DNA of 64,000 nucleotides from Candidatus Hydrogenedentota bacterium (GCA_016791475.1 JAEUWI010000001.1:124001-188000); one strand, 5' to 3'. Positions 50,378 to 61,563 are shown, counted from the first letter of the stretch. Notes: a model not told the origin generated them from the sequence alone. Numbers and translations: made by a program.

Positions 50378-52240
50378 ATGTGTGGCATCGCTGGCATCGC
50401 TGGAAATCAGAGCCCCGCTCTGATCGAGCGCATGACCCGGTTTCTTGCGCATCGAGGCCCCGATGGCGAGGGGTTTCACGTGGGCGCGGGCATCGCACTG
50501 GGCCATCGTCGCCTGGTGGTGCTGGATCGCGAGGGCGGCGCCCAACCCATGCACGACGCCACGGGGCGTTACACGCTGGTCTACAATGGCGAGATCTACA
50601 ACTACCGCGCACTGCGCGAGGCGCTGCGCGCGGAGGGATACCTGTTCCATACCCAGTGTGACACGGAAGTGGTGCTGGCCGCCCTGATTCACTGGGGCGA
50701 GGCCGCGCTGCGGCGGCTTCAGGGCATGTTTGCCTTTGCCCTGTGGGACCAGGCCGAAGAGCGATTGCTGCTGGCCCGGGATCCCCTGGGGGTGAAGCCT
50801 CTTTATTACGCCCGAGTCCAGAACGGTCTCTATTTTGCATCGGAAATGAAGTCCATCCTGTGCTGCCCCGAAGTTTCCCGGGAGATGGATTCGGAGGGGC
50901 TGGAGGACTACCTCACCTTTCTTTACACCGTGCCACCTCGAACGATTTATCGCGATATTTGTCAGCTTCCGGCGGGCCATTGCGCCACGTGGCGTTCGGG
51001 CGAGTGGCGGGAGCGGCGCTACTGGCACTGGCCCATGAGCATGCCCGAGGCCGACGAAGCCGCTTGGCTGGAGCGATTGGGATCGCACCTGGAAACCCAC
51101 ATGCCGCACTATGCGGAGGCCGACGTGCCCGTCGGCGCGCTGCTCAGCGGCGGACTGGATTCCGCCTGCATTGTGGCGCAACTCGCGCGCACGACTTCTC
51201 CCCAGACATTTTCTATCGGCTTCGGCGCGGAGGGCGGGCGGCTGGACGAGACACAGGCGGCGCGAGCGTCGGCGCGGCACTTTGGTTCGACCCATCGCGA
51301 GCTGCGCGCCGAGGCCGATGTCGCCGCGCTGCTACCTGCGATGGTGCGTCACTTCGACGAACCCTTCGGCAATCCGACCGCGCTGCTCACGTATGTACTC
51401 GCCGAAGAAGTGCGGAAGTACGTTACCGTGGTGCTGTCCGGCGACGGCGGCGACGAGGTCTTCGGCGGCTATCGACGCTATCAGGGCATTGCGTTGTCGG
51501 ATCGACTGGCTTGGGCGCCGCGCGCGATCTGGCGGGGCAGCGCCGCATTAATGAGTCTATTCCCATCGGGCACAAGTAGTCCCGCGAGTATTCGACGTCT
51601 CCAGGGCTTCGTGACGGCGCAGGGCCGCGATCCCGTTGCGCGATATGCGGCGTGGACCGTCTATCATGACCGGGCATCGCTCGACGGGCTTTATGCGCCC
51701 GAATTGCGGCGGCAACTCGCCGGGCGCGATCCCCTGGCGCATCTTCGCGCGCTGGCGACGGAGTCGGCCTCGCTCGGCCCGGTGAATCAGGCCATGTACC
51801 TCGATCTGAACACTTTCTTGCCGAACAACGTGCTGCGCTATGGTGACCGCATGAGCATGGCTCACGGCTTGGAGTTGCGTGTTCCCCTGGCCGATCCCGT
51901 GCTTGCATCTACATTTCTGTCGATGCCTGTACGTTTCAAAGTCGACGGAGGTACAACGAAGGTGCTGCTGCGCGAGCACCTCAAAGGCCGCGTGCCCGAC
52001 GGGGTGATAACGCGGCCAAAGCTCGGCTTGAATCCCCCCATGGGTGCCTGGCTCAACGACGCATTGCGCCCGATACTGGAGGACCATCTGTCGGAGGCTT
52101 GCTTGAAGCAGCGCGGCTGTTTCGCGCCCGCGGCGGTGGCAAAATTGATGGAGGAGCATCGGCGCGGTTGGCGGGATCACACTTGGCGCTTGTGGTCGCT
52201 GATTGTGTTTGAAGAATGGCGCCGGGCCTATATGGACTGA
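50378..52240 (+). CDS. asnB: Asparagine synthase (glutamine-hydrolysing)
   Basis: A 620-residue AsnB-type amidotransferase. Cys2 of MCGIAGIAG is the glutaminase nucleophile and RGPDGEG is intact. The synthetase half has the ATP-binding loop LLSGGLDSACIVAQLA, SIGFG and VVLSGDGGDEVFGGYRRY. It makes asparagine from aspartate, or in glycan clusters amidates a sugar acid or attached amino acid, using glutamine nitrogen. Its place between two glycosyltransferases favours the second use, which is inference. The length is normal, with no defect visible. The gap after it holds a CACAGAT repeat. Confidence 0.92.
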   Translation: MCGIAGIAGNQSPALIERMTRFLAHRGPDGEGFHVGAGIALGHRRLVVLDREGGAQPMHDATGRYTLVYNGEIYNYRALREALRAEGYLFHTQCDTEVVLAALIHWGEAALRRLQGMFAFALWDQAEERLLLARDPLGVKPLYYARVQNGLYFASEMKSILCCPEVSREMDSEGLEDYLTFLYTVPPRTIYRDICQLPAGHCATWRSGEWRERRYWHWPMSMPEADEAAWLERLGSHLETHMPHYAEADVPVGALLSGGLDSACIVAQLARTTSPQTFSIGFGAEGGRLDETQAARASARHFGSTHRELRAEADVAALLPAMVRHFDEPFGNPTALLTYVLAEEVRKYVTVVLSGDGGDEVFGGYRRYQGIALSDRLAWAPRAIWRGSAALMSLFPSGTSSPASIRRLQGFVTAQGRDPVARYAAWTVYHDRASLDGLYAPELRRQLAGRDPLAHLRALATESASLGPVNQAMYLDLNTFLPNNVLRYGDRMSMAHGLELRVPLADPVLASTFLSMPVRFKVDGGTTKVLLREHLKGRVPDGVITRPKLGLNPPMGAWLNDALRPILEDHLSEACLKQRGCFAPAAVAKLMEEHRRGWRDHTWRLWSLIVFEEWRRAYMD

Positions 52241-52283
52241 ATCAGCGAAGGGTTGACGCCGTCTTTGGCCGCGAGCAAAGAGT

Positions 52284-52452
52284 TTCCCACAGATCTACAC
52301 AGATCCGCACAGATAAAACAGAGATACTCCGTGGCCTCTTGCCTGGCAAACTTCCGCCTTGAATACTCTCCTCAACCGTATACCACAAACGGGTTGTTTT
52401 GTTGCGACTATTCTTCCTCCTGTCTGTGCTGATCTGTGAAAATCTGTGGGAA
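52284..52452. repeat. 10-bp-period CACAGAT array, inverted pair
   Basis: CACAGAT starts at 52288, 52298 and 52308, and TCTGTG at 52423, 52433 and 52443, ten bases apart. The 30-base arms (52284-52313 and 52423-52452) match at 27 of 30 positions when inverted. About 110 bases lie between the arms. It fills the 315-base gap between asnB and the next glycosyltransferase, which holds nothing else I can support. Confidence 0.9.
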
Positions 52453-52555
52453 GGCATCTTTGCATAGGCCGCAAAAGGACAAGAACTCCAGGAAAATGAC
52501 TTCCGGTGCTCCGTGGTGTACTATTGGCGTAACCCCGATCCATCAGGCGAAAAGC

Positions 52556-53521
52556 ATGAACAAACTGATCATCCAGATACCGTGCTACAACGAAGAATGC
52601 GCCCTGCCCGTCACGCTTCAGGAGCTCCCACGGGAGGTCCCTGGATTCGACGTGGTGGAGTGGCTCGTTATCGACGATGGATCGACCGACGACACGGTGC
52701 AGGTCGCGCGCGACCATGGGGTCGACCATATCCTGCGCTTGAGCGTCCATCGCGGGCTGGCGAGGGCTTTCACGGCGGGGCTGGACTATGCCATCAAGGC
52801 GGGGGCCGACGTGATCGTCAATACCGACGCCGACAACCAATACAACGCGACGGACATCCCCGTGCTGGTGTTGCCCATACTGGAAGGCACGGCGGAATTC
52901 GTGGTGGGCGCGCGCCCCATCGACACTATTCAGCATTTCTCCGTCACGAAGAAGGTGTTGCAACGACTCGGGTCATGGGTTGTGCGCGTGGCGAGTGGCA
53001 CGGACATTCCCGACGCGCCGAGCGGCTTTCGCGCCATGACGCGCGACGTGGCCATGGGCCTGAACGTCTTCGACAGCTATACCTACACGCTGGAGACCGT
53101 AATACAGGCCGGGCGAAAGAACATGGCCATCACCTCGGTGCCGATTCGTACCAATCGTGATCTGCGCCCCTCGCGACTGATGAGGAGTCCGGCGCATTAC
53201 ATTGGCAAGTCCATCGTGACGACGATCCGCATCTTTATGACCTACCGCCCCTTTCGGTTCTTTGTGATTCCGGGGATGATTCTGTTTGTGCTGGCGCTGG
53301 TCCCGAGTCTGCGCTATGTCTGGCTTCACGTCACTGGACACGGTGGCGGCAATATTCAGTCGCTTATCGCGGCGGCGGTCATGTTTTCGGGCAGCTTCGT
53401 GCTGGTCGTGGCTGGATTCCTGGCGGAGCTAATCGGCGTGAACCGGCAACTGCTCGAAGATCTCCGCTGGCGCATGCGCGAGCGCGAGTATCAGGAGCAC
53501 CGCGCGCGCAAGGGGAAGTAG
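52556..53521 (+). CDS. Glycosyltransferase family 2 with C-terminal membrane segments
   Basis: A 321-residue GT-A enzyme. NKLIIQIPCYNEE opens the fold, VIDDGSTDDT binds the nucleotide, NTDADNQYN is the DxD-like metal site, and DAPSGFRAMTRD follows. Two membrane segments come near the C-terminus (FFVIPGMILFVLALVPSL and AAAVMFSGSFVLVVAGFLAELIG). This matches dolichol/undecaprenyl-phosphate sugar transferases (DPM1-like) that load sugars on lipid carriers. ATG 52556 follows a weak AGG; the upstream frame runs through the CACAGAT repeat and was not used. It is the last gene of the glycan region. Confidence 0.9.
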   Translation: MNKLIIQIPCYNEECALPVTLQELPREVPGFDVVEWLVIDDGSTDDTVQVARDHGVDHILRLSVHRGLARAFTAGLDYAIKAGADVIVNTDADNQYNATDIPVLVLPILEGTAEFVVGARPIDTIQHFSVTKKVLQRLGSWVVRVASGTDIPDAPSGFRAMTRDVAMGLNVFDSYTYTLETVIQAGRKNMAITSVPIRTNRDLRPSRLMRSPAHYIGKSIVTTIRIFMTYRPFRFFVIPGMILFVLALVPSLRYVWLHVTGHGGGNIQSLIAAAVMFSGSFVLVVAGFLAELIGVNRQLLEDLRWRMREREYQEHRARKGK

Positions 53522-53530
53522 GGGGAATGG

Positions 53531-53555
53531 GCCGTATGAGTCGTATGAGTCGTAT
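53531..53555. repeat. 9-bp-period array, GTCGTATGA words, single arm
   Basis: CGTAT recurs at 53533, 53542 and 53551 and GTC at 53540 and 53549, nine bases apart. It is a short one-armed array in the 70-base convergent gap between the GT2 gene and pepE. Confidence 0.8.
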
Positions 53556-53591
53556 GTTTCCAACGGATACCTGCAATCACTGTGAATTCCA

Positions 53592-54296
53592 CTAGTGAGC
53601 GCCACTACTAAGGTGGACATTCAACGGGCCTGGGGCAAGGCGCAGGGCCTCTTTCTCCTGTTGAAACCACATCGCCGCTTTGCCTTCCAACGTGAACTTA
53701 CGTTCCTCGACCGATAGCAGTGAGCCTTCCGGCATACCCAGCACGGGGAGCTCAGGGTTGCGAATCAGGAATTCTTTGATCCGTTGCACGCGGGACTCGC
53801 CGGCATGGCCTTGAGGCGCTTCCGCAATAAAATGCGGATTGATTTGAAAGGGGATCAGTCCCAAAGCCTCCAGTCCCCTCGGGGACTCGATGGGCATGTC
53901 GTTGGTCGTCTTGATGGTGGGGCAGGCCAGATTGGCCCCGGCACTCCAGCCGACATATTTTGCGCCCGCCGCGACCGCCGCGCGAATCGCATCAAGCAGT
54001 CCCTCTTCCTGGCAACGACACAGCAGAGAGAAGGTGTTGCCGCCCCCCACGACGATGCAGTCCGCATTGGAAATCGCCGCAGCTTTTTCAGGCGCCGTGT
54101 GAATTCCGACGATGCGCTCCATGCCCAGTCCCGTGTTCACGCGGGCCGTGTAGTCATCATAGGAGATGTCCACGGCGGCATAGGGGATGAAGACAATATT
54201 CTCGACGCCCTCAAGGAAAGGGTCGAGCCAGGGCCGAGTCCAGGCGAGGTAGGGTTCGCCCGCCATGGTGGAATTGCTGAAGAGAAGGAGGGACAT
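53592..54296 (-). CDS. pepE: Peptidase E-like serine dipeptidase (S51)
   Basis: A 234-residue S51-family peptidase, cytoplasmic, cutting after N-terminal Asp in dipeptides. The nucleophile Ser is in VGWSAGANLA, after VVGGGNTFSLL. The later INPHFIAEAP holds the His, and LGMPEGSLL matches the family. The length equals E. coli PepE (229 residues). ATG 54296 has GGAGG just upstream. It lies 25 bases after the uridine-kinase-like gene on the same strand and may be part of one transcript with DUF4202. Confidence 0.9.
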   Translation of the reverse strand: MSLLLFSNSTMAGEPYLAWTRPWLDPFLEGVENIVFIPYAAVDISYDDYTARVNTGLGMERIVGIHTAPEKAAAISNADCIVVGGGNTFSLLCRCQEEGLLDAIRAAVAAGAKYVGWSAGANLACPTIKTTNDMPIESPRGLEALGLIPFQINPHFIAEAPQGHAGESRVQRIKEFLIRNPELPVLGMPEGSLLSVEERKFTLEGKAAMWFQQEKEALRLAPGPLNVHLSSGAH

Positions 54297-54321
54297 GAGG
54301 GAGATCCTGTTGATGCAGCAT

Positions 54322-54933
54322 TCATTTCAACTCCAGCCGCGCTAAAATGAGCTCCACCGACTTCTCCACCGGCGCTTCGCCGGACAACACCAGATCGGCC
54401 ACGTTTTTGCAGGGCTCCACGTAAAGCTCATGCATGGGTCGCACCTGGGCGAGGTACTGGGCAATCACGCTTTCTGCAGTCCGCCCTCGTTCGGCCACGT
54501 CGCGGCGGAGCCGCCGGATGAATCGAATGTCGGCCGGGGCGTCCACATAGACCGTCAGATCGCACCGCGCGCGTAATCCCTCGTGGGCCAGTGCATTGAT
54601 CCCCTCCACCACGAGCCAGGAGCAGGGTGCAACGAGCACGGTGTCCGGACGGCGCGTATGGGTGGCGAAGTCGTACTGGGGCGCTTCCACAGGCAGGCCT
54701 GCGCGTAGTGTTTCCAGATGGGTCACCAGCAAATCTGTCTCCTGCGCGTCTGGATGGTCGTAGTTGAGCGCCGCGCGTTCCTCGGGCGACAATGCGGACT
54801 GATCGCGATAGTACCAGTCCTGCTGGAGCAGCGTCGCCAGCGGGCCCAGGCGCTCCATCAGCGCGGCGGTGACCGTAGTCTTTCCCGAGCCACTCCCGCC
54901 CGCAATGCCCACAATGCGCGGTGCGTCAGCCAT
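54322..54933 (-). CDS. Uridine kinase-like P-loop kinase
   Basis: A 203-residue kinase with Walker A GIAGGSGSGKTTV, QQDWYYRDQS, NYDHPDA and VVEGINALAHEGLR, all as in uridine/cytidine kinase. IRRLRRDVAERGRTAE is the lid region. It would phosphorylate a nucleoside or related substrate with ATP. ATG 54933 overlaps the DUF4202 stop by eight bases. Such a kinase beside DUF4202 suggests a linked function that I cannot name. Phosphoribulokinase-type alternatives are less likely given the short length. Confidence 0.85.
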   Translation of the reverse strand: MADAPRIVGIAGGSGSGKTTVTAALMERLGPLATLLQQDWYYRDQSALSPEERAALNYDHPDAQETDLLVTHLETLRAGLPVEAPQYDFATHTRRPDTVLVAPCSWLVVEGINALAHEGLRARCDLTVYVDAPADIRFIRRLRRDVAERGRTAESVIAQYLAQVRPMHELYVEPCKNVADLVLSGEAPVEKSVELILARLELK

Positions 54934-55516
54934 TTGCCAGGGCCTCGCCGAGGAGTGCGGATACCTCAGGGGCATAGTCCAGCTTCAGCGCGAACTCGTG
55001 ACCCCGATCCGACATCTTCCGCCAGGTCTTTCGGATGATGCCGATCATCTTCTCGCGATCTGTCTTCGCGGAAAAATCGCCAATATGGTGCTCCAGAAAA
55101 ACGAGGCAGGCCGCGTCTTCCAGCGCCTGCGTATCGGCGTCGTCGTGCAGTTGTTTCTTGTGCAACAGAAACGAGACCCGCTCGATCATGGCAGCGTCGA
55201 CGCCGGCCGTTGCCATGATAGCGCCGACCTGCTCCGCGTGAAACGTGTAAAGTCCCCGACGCCAGGCCAGGTAGCCCTTGCGGTCCATGGGATATTCTTC
55301 CCGCGGGTGCTCCCAGCGCCGGATGTGCTGGGCACGCGCGGCAATTTGCAACGCGGCGTCCGCATCCGGTCGGAGGCGCGCGAGCCACTGGCTCATTCGG
55401 CGCCCGTAAAGCAATTCCCGAGGCAGGTACTCGCCCGCTTCGATATCGCTGTTGGGATCCTGGCGGTTGGCTTGATCGATGGCCTCCAGTATCTTCTCCA
55501 GTTCGTCCTGGGTCAT
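54926..55516 (-). CDS. DUF4202 protein
   Basis: A 196-residue protein of the DUF4202 family. Matching blocks are AIDQANRQDPN, LPRELLYGRRMSQWL, LQIAARAQHIRRWEHPREEYPMDRKGYLAWRR, and FLEHHIGDFSAKTDREKM. The conserved His and Asp residues resemble a metal-dependent HD-like fold, so a hydrolase is conceivable, but no activity is established to my knowledge. It is the first gene of a leftward group with the uridine-kinase-like protein and pepE. Confidence 0.88.
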   Translation of the reverse strand: MTQDELEKILEAIDQANRQDPNSDIEAGEYLPRELLYGRRMSQWLARLRPDADAALQIAARAQHIRRWEHPREEYPMDRKGYLAWRRGLYTFHAEQVGAIMATAGVDAAMIERVSFLLHKKQLHDDADTQALEDAACLVFLEHHIGDFSAKTDREKMIGIIRKTWRKMSDRGHEFALKLDYAPEVSALLGEALANG

Positions 55517-55813
55517 TGTGGCGGAATCCCTTTTGGGTTGGATTGACGGCTACGGGATTGTATCCCCCGGCCTGCCCGAAAGGGAAGAAAGTTGTCCGTT
55601 CGGGCCGCCCGCATAGCATGCTGAATCGGTGGAAAGTGCGCTGAATTTCGCGGAATTCTGGAATGGCGCGCGCTCCATCAGGTACCATGTGCGGCGTTCG
55701 AAATTCGCTGGGCCCTTGGCCGCTTCCGCGGCGGGGTTGCCGCAGTACACGGGGCCTCCTCAAGGCCAGGAGCAGCGCAAAGGCGGACTAGCACAAGGAG
55801 GTTTGCCGCGCTT

Positions 55814-56521
55814 ATGAGCACCACATCCATTTCCGGCAGCCGGTTTTCGACCACCGTCGGCAAGGAACTCATTGTCGGCGTGACCGGCGTTCTACTGGTC
55901 GCGTTCATTCTCATGCACCTGATGGGCAACTTGCTCATCCTGCTCGGGCCGGGTGCCTTCAACGATTACGCGGAGAAGCTCCACAGCCTGGGCGAGCTCG
56001 TCTGGATCGCGCGACTCGGCCTGATTGTCATGTTCACTGCCCACATCAGCATGGCCATCTCCCTCGCCCGCGCCAATGCGGCGGCCCGGGGCGGCCAGCG
56101 CTACGAGGTGGAGAAGTCCGCCGGCCGCAAGACGGTGGCAACCCGCCTTATGGCCCTCAGCGGCATCGCCATCCTCTGCTTCGTTCTCTTCCACGTCTAT
56201 GACTTCACCATCACCGGCGATCGCGAAGGCGCCCGCTCCTTTGTGGACGGTATGAGCGAAGACAGCATGGGGCTCTACGGGGTCGTATTCAACTCGTTTG
56301 CCAACCCCGTGCGCTCCCTGTTCTACATCATCGCGGTGTGCGCCGTGGGGCTCCACCTGAGCCACGCGATTTCGAGCGTGGTGGTTACTCTGGGCTTCCT
56401 GGCCGACAAGAGCACGGACCGGGCGGAACTCGCAGCCAAGGCCATCGGCCTGATCGTGGCGCTGGGTTTCTCATCCATTCCCCTTTTCGTGCTCTTCCGC
56501 GCCCATGTGATAGGAGTCTGA
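55814..56521 (+). CDS. sdhC: Succinate dehydrogenase cytochrome b subunit (b558 family)
   Basis: A 235-residue membrane anchor with five predicted helices (about 18-40, 66-88, 112-132, 158-182, 205-228). It belongs to the single-subunit b558-type family that binds two hemes; candidate His ligands are H36, H77, H123 and H179-H183 in GLHLSHA. It passes electrons from SdhB to quinone in the inner membrane. There is no separate SdhD, as expected for this type. AAGGAGG stands 12 bases before ATG 55814. It is the first gene of sdhCAB, three bases from sdhA. Confidence 0.9.
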   Translation: MSTTSISGSRFSTTVGKELIVGVTGVLLVAFILMHLMGNLLILLGPGAFNDYAEKLHSLGELVWIARLGLIVMFTAHISMAISLARANAAARGGQRYEVEKSAGRKTVATRLMALSGIAILCFVLFHVYDFTITGDREGARSFVDGMSEDSMGLYGVVFNSFANPVRSLFYIIAVCAVGLHLSHAISSVVVTLGFLADKSTDRAELAAKAIGLIVALGFSSIPLFVLFRAHVIGV

Positions 56522-56524
56522 GCC

Positions 56525-58434
<1,910 letters not shown>

Positions 58435-58435
<1 letters not shown>

Positions 58436-59196
58436 TGTCCGGCAAGACCATCAACATCACGTTGAAAGTATGGCGCCAGGCGGACAAGAACGCCCGGGGC
58501 TCCTTCGCCTCCTATAGCGTCAAGAACGTTTCCACGGACGCCTCCTTTCTGGAGATGCTCGATATCGTGAATACGGGCCTGGAAAAGGATGACAAAGAGC
58601 CGATCGTCTTCGATCACGACTGCCGCGAAGGCATTTGCGGCATGTGTGGCGCCGTGGTGAACGGCGTGGCCCACGGGCCCCAGTCCGCCACCACCCTGTG
58701 CCAGTTGCATATGCGCAAGTTCCACGACGGCGACATCATCGTGGTGGAACCCTGGCGCTCCGCGGCCTTCCCCGTCATCAAGGATCTCGCCGTGGACCGC
58801 AGCGCCTTCGACCGGATCATCCAGGCGGGGGGCTATGTCTCGGTGAAAACCGGCCAGGCACCCGATGCCCACGCCATTCCTGTGCCTAAGGACAAGGCCG
58901 ACGCCGCCATGGATGCCGCCTCCTGCATTGGCTGCGGCGCTTGCGTTGCCGCATGCCCCAATGCCTCCGCGAGCCTCTTCACCGCGGCCAAGGTGACTCA
59001 GCTTGCCAAGCTGCCCCAGGGCGGCCCCGAGCGTCGCCGACGCGTCATCGCCATGGTCGAGCAGATGGACCGCGAGGGTTTCGGCAGTTGCTCCAAGCAC
59101 TATGAGTGCGAGGCCGCCTGCCCGAAAGAGATCAAGGTGGAGAACATCACCATCATGAACCGTGAATACATGCGGGCCCTCGCCACGCGGGACTAA
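58435..59196 (+). CDS. sdhB: Succinate dehydrogenase iron-sulfur subunit
   Basis: A 253-residue iron-sulfur protein. The N-terminal ferredoxin-like domain has [15 protein letters not shown] and later TLCQLH for the [2Fe-2S] cluster. The C-terminal domain has [15 protein letters not shown] and [15 protein letters not shown] for the [4Fe-4S] and [3Fe-4S] clusters. It links SdhA to SdhC on the inner face of the membrane. ATG 58435 shares a base with the sdhA stop. A clear terminator follows the operon. Confidence 0.95.
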
Positions 59197-59220
59197 GCCG
59201 AAAATTCCATCCAATTCCTC

Positions 59221-59253
59221 ACGAGCGCCAGCCCTCCGGCTGGCGCTCGTTTT
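59221..59253 (+). terminator. Intrinsic terminator of sdhCAB
   Basis: ACGAGCGCCAGCC (59221-59233) pairs perfectly with GGCTGGCGCTCGT (59238-59250) around CTCC, followed by TTTT. The 13-base stem lies 25 bases after the sdhB stop. Confidence 0.9.
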
Positions 59254-59278
59254 GCCGTATGGGGGAGTGCGGCGGGCG

Positions 59279-59343
59279 CCGAAATTTCGGCTGGCGCCGC
59301 TCGAACACCGTTGTATACGACATCGGGGGATGTCTGGCATAAT
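59279..59343 (+). promoter_or_regulatory. Candidate promoter/operator of the receptor kinase gene
   Basis: CCGAAATTTCGG (59279-59290) is a perfect 12-base palindrome. GACATC...GATGTC (59319-59334) is a second dyad. CATAAT at 59338-59343 could be a -10, but a good -35 at 17 bases is missing. Together they suggest a regulated start about 90 bases before the kinase ATG. Confidence 0.35.
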
Positions 59344-59430
59344 AGCGGACATGCAGAGGCCGTAGTGGGAGGGTAGCCATCAGGCTAAGCCACTCCCAGG
59401 GACTTTCCGAGTGTGCGACGGAAGCCGGTA

Positions 59431-61563
59431 ATGAGCAGTGGCAATGGGTCTTCGATAACGTCTGAGAAGTACCAGGTGATCCGGGAACTGGGCCGGGGGG
59501 GCATGGGCGTCGTGTATCTGGCCGAAGACCGCCAGTTGCGGCGGCAGGTTGCCCTCAAGGTGCTCTATGACTACCTGAATCGCGATAGCGCCTTTGTGGA
59601 ACGCTTCCAGGAAGAGGCGTGCAGCGTTTCCACCCTTCACCACCCCAATATCGTGTGCGTTCACGGACTGGAGCGGGCCGGCGATGTCGTCGCCATCGAT
59701 ATGGAATTCGTGGAGGGCGCTTCCCTCGATCAACTGGGCGCCGTCACACCCCACCTCGCCGCCGGGATCGCACGGGACGTGCTCGGCGGCCTCGCGGCAT
59801 GCCACCAGATCGGCGTGGTCCACCGCGATATCAAGCCCAGCAATATCCTGCTCAATAGCGTGGGCCAGGCAAAAATTACAGATTTCGGGCTGGCGACGGC
59901 CTACGCCAACCACATGGAAGCCACTATACAGGGCGTCAGCTCCTCGGGCTTCTATATGGGCACGCCGCGCTACATGCCGATTCAGGCATGGGAGGGGGGT
60001 AACCCGGAGCCCTTCTGGGACCTATACTCTTTCGGTGTCGTCCTCCACGAATTGATCTCGGGCAAGCCAGCGTTCAAGGGGGACAACCCCATTGCGGTAA
60101 TGCGAAAGCAGCTTGTGGAAACCCTGCCGCGCCTGGACGAGGGCAACGCAAATATCTCTCCCGAGTTCGCCCGGCTTGTGGACGTCCTCTTGGCCGCCTG
60201 CCGGGATGGGGCGTCCGAAATCACAGCCACCAGTGCGATGGAATGTCTGCGGAGTACGCCCGAGTATCGGGAGCTGAAAGAGAGCGACATCGCGACCACG
60301 ATCACGCTGCCTCCGAGGAAGATGACTGCGAATCGGCCCCGGAACGGTTCCGGCCTTTCCAGACGGTGGAAGTTGCTCGCCGCCGCGGGCGCATTGGCCG
60401 CCACCTCCTTTGGTGTGGTCGCGTACTACCGCACACTTCCGGAGCCCCCGCCCCCCGTGGCGCCAGACGCACCGGATTCCTCCATCCATTCACAGGCCGT
60501 ACGCCAAGGGCCCTACAGGTTCTTTGACATCACCGCCATCAATACGGACGATGTCGGAACCGGTTCCTGGATGGTTGAGTGCGACAGCAGCGGACAACCC
60601 GCACGCATCACCGGATTCTTACCGCTGGAACTGTGGGCCATCGACGTCGGTCCCAGGGGCGACGGCGGGCGCCATACGCTCAAGGGTTCCTGGGGTGCCT
60701 GTCTGTCCTCGCACAACTCGACTTCCCGTCATGGCACCCTTATGGGCCATATGGTCTGGGAACCCGAGGTCGGCAGGTTCTCGCTCTCCGTCGATCGTAC
60801 GCGTTCCCACGACAACGTTCCAGAGGAAATCAGTCTGGTCGGCCGATCGAAGGACAGCCCCTATGACAAGGCGGCCTTCTTGAAGGAACTGGAATCCAAC
60901 ATTGCGCTGCAGGCCCTGCTCTACCGGGAGCTCCTGCCGCGAACCTTGCCCTGGGCTGTGGAGCTGGAAGCCAGATTTCCCGCCTTCGCCAATGGCCGGG
61001 CGACGGTGCCCTACACGGATCAGGCGCTCACGCTCGACGGCAAGCTTCTCGAACCGCTGTGGACAACGCAATTCAACGCGCGGGGACGGGTTGGCGAGCT
61101 CGCCGCCCAGTCATCCCAAGGCGCGGATCCGCTCATGATTCGGTGGGACAGCGACGCCCTCTATCTGGGCGCGCGCGCCAAAGGGTGTGGCCCGGCTACC
61201 CGATTTGAACTGGGCTTGCTGCCCGCACTGGAGCTGTCCCCCGCCCTGTCCGGGCGTTTCTATGGGAGTCTCGGCGAAGGGGGAGTAGAGAACACCCGCT
61301 ATCTCGTGAATGCTCGGGAACAGCCATGGGCCTGCGATTGGGAAGGGGCCATGACCATTGAGGATGGCGAAGCTCAGGTTGAGCTGCGCATCCCCCTCCA
61401 ACTCCTGGAGGATTCGGCGCGCATTAAGGCCGGAAAACGCTGGCGGATTAACGCTCAGATTACCGCGAGCGCCCCGGATGGCAGCCGCAGAACCGTCGTG
61501 GACTGGGGGGGGGCGGAGCATGAAGAGCTTGAACATGGCGCGCTTCTGGAATTTGAGCGATGA
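59431..61563 (+). CDS. Receptor-like Ser/Thr kinase with CBM9-like extracellular domain
   Basis: A 710-residue protein in three parts. Residues about 14-280 are an Hanks-type kinase: GRGGMGVVYLA loop, Lys43, HRDIKPSN with Asp133 and DFG at 151. All catalytic residues are present. A membrane segment lies at about 313-333. The outer part of about 370 residues ends in a CBM9-like region (about 520-710: TLDGKLLEPLW, then MIRWDSDALYLGARAKG and VELRIPLQLL). CBM9 modules bind sugar chain ends, so a glycan-sensing kinase is a fair guess. ATG 59431 follows GGAAG. It is followed by an ELWxxDGT propeller gene on the same strand. Confidence 0.87.
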   Translation: MSSGNGSSITSEKYQVIRELGRGGMGVVYLAEDRQLRRQVALKVLYDYLNRDSAFVERFQEEACSVSTLHHPNIVCVHGLERAGDVVAIDMEFVEGASLDQLGAVTPHLAAGIARDVLGGLAACHQIGVVHRDIKPSNILLNSVGQAKITDFGLATAYANHMEATIQGVSSSGFYMGTPRYMPIQAWEGGNPEPFWDLYSFGVVLHELISGKPAFKGDNPIAVMRKQLVETLPRLDEGNANISPEFARLVDVLLAACRDGASEITATSAMECLRSTPEYRELKESDIATTITLPPRKMTANRPRNGSGLSRRWKLLAAAGALAATSFGVVAYYRTLPEPPPPVAPDAPDSSIHSQAVRQGPYRFFDITAINTDDVGTGSWMVECDSSGQPARITGFLPLELWAIDVGPRGDGGRHTLKGSWGACLSSHNSTSRHGTLMGHMVWEPEVGRFSLSVDRTRSHDNVPEEISLVGRSKDSPYDKAAFLKELESNIALQALLYRELLPRTLPWAVELEARFPAFANGRATVPYTDQALTLDGKLLEPLWTTQFNARGRVGELAAQSSQGADPLMIRWDSDALYLGARAKGCGPATRFELGLLPALELSPALSGRFYGSLGEGGVENTRYLVNAREQPWACDWEGAMTIEDGEAQVELRIPLQLLEDSARIKAGKRWRINAQITASAPDGSRRTVVDWGGAEHEELEHGALLEFER

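Noticed and set aside
8382-53555. The short tandem words as a CRISPR array or insertion sequences
   Set aside because: Units are nine or ten bases with no longer repeats, no unique spacers, no cas genes, no transposase and no target duplication.
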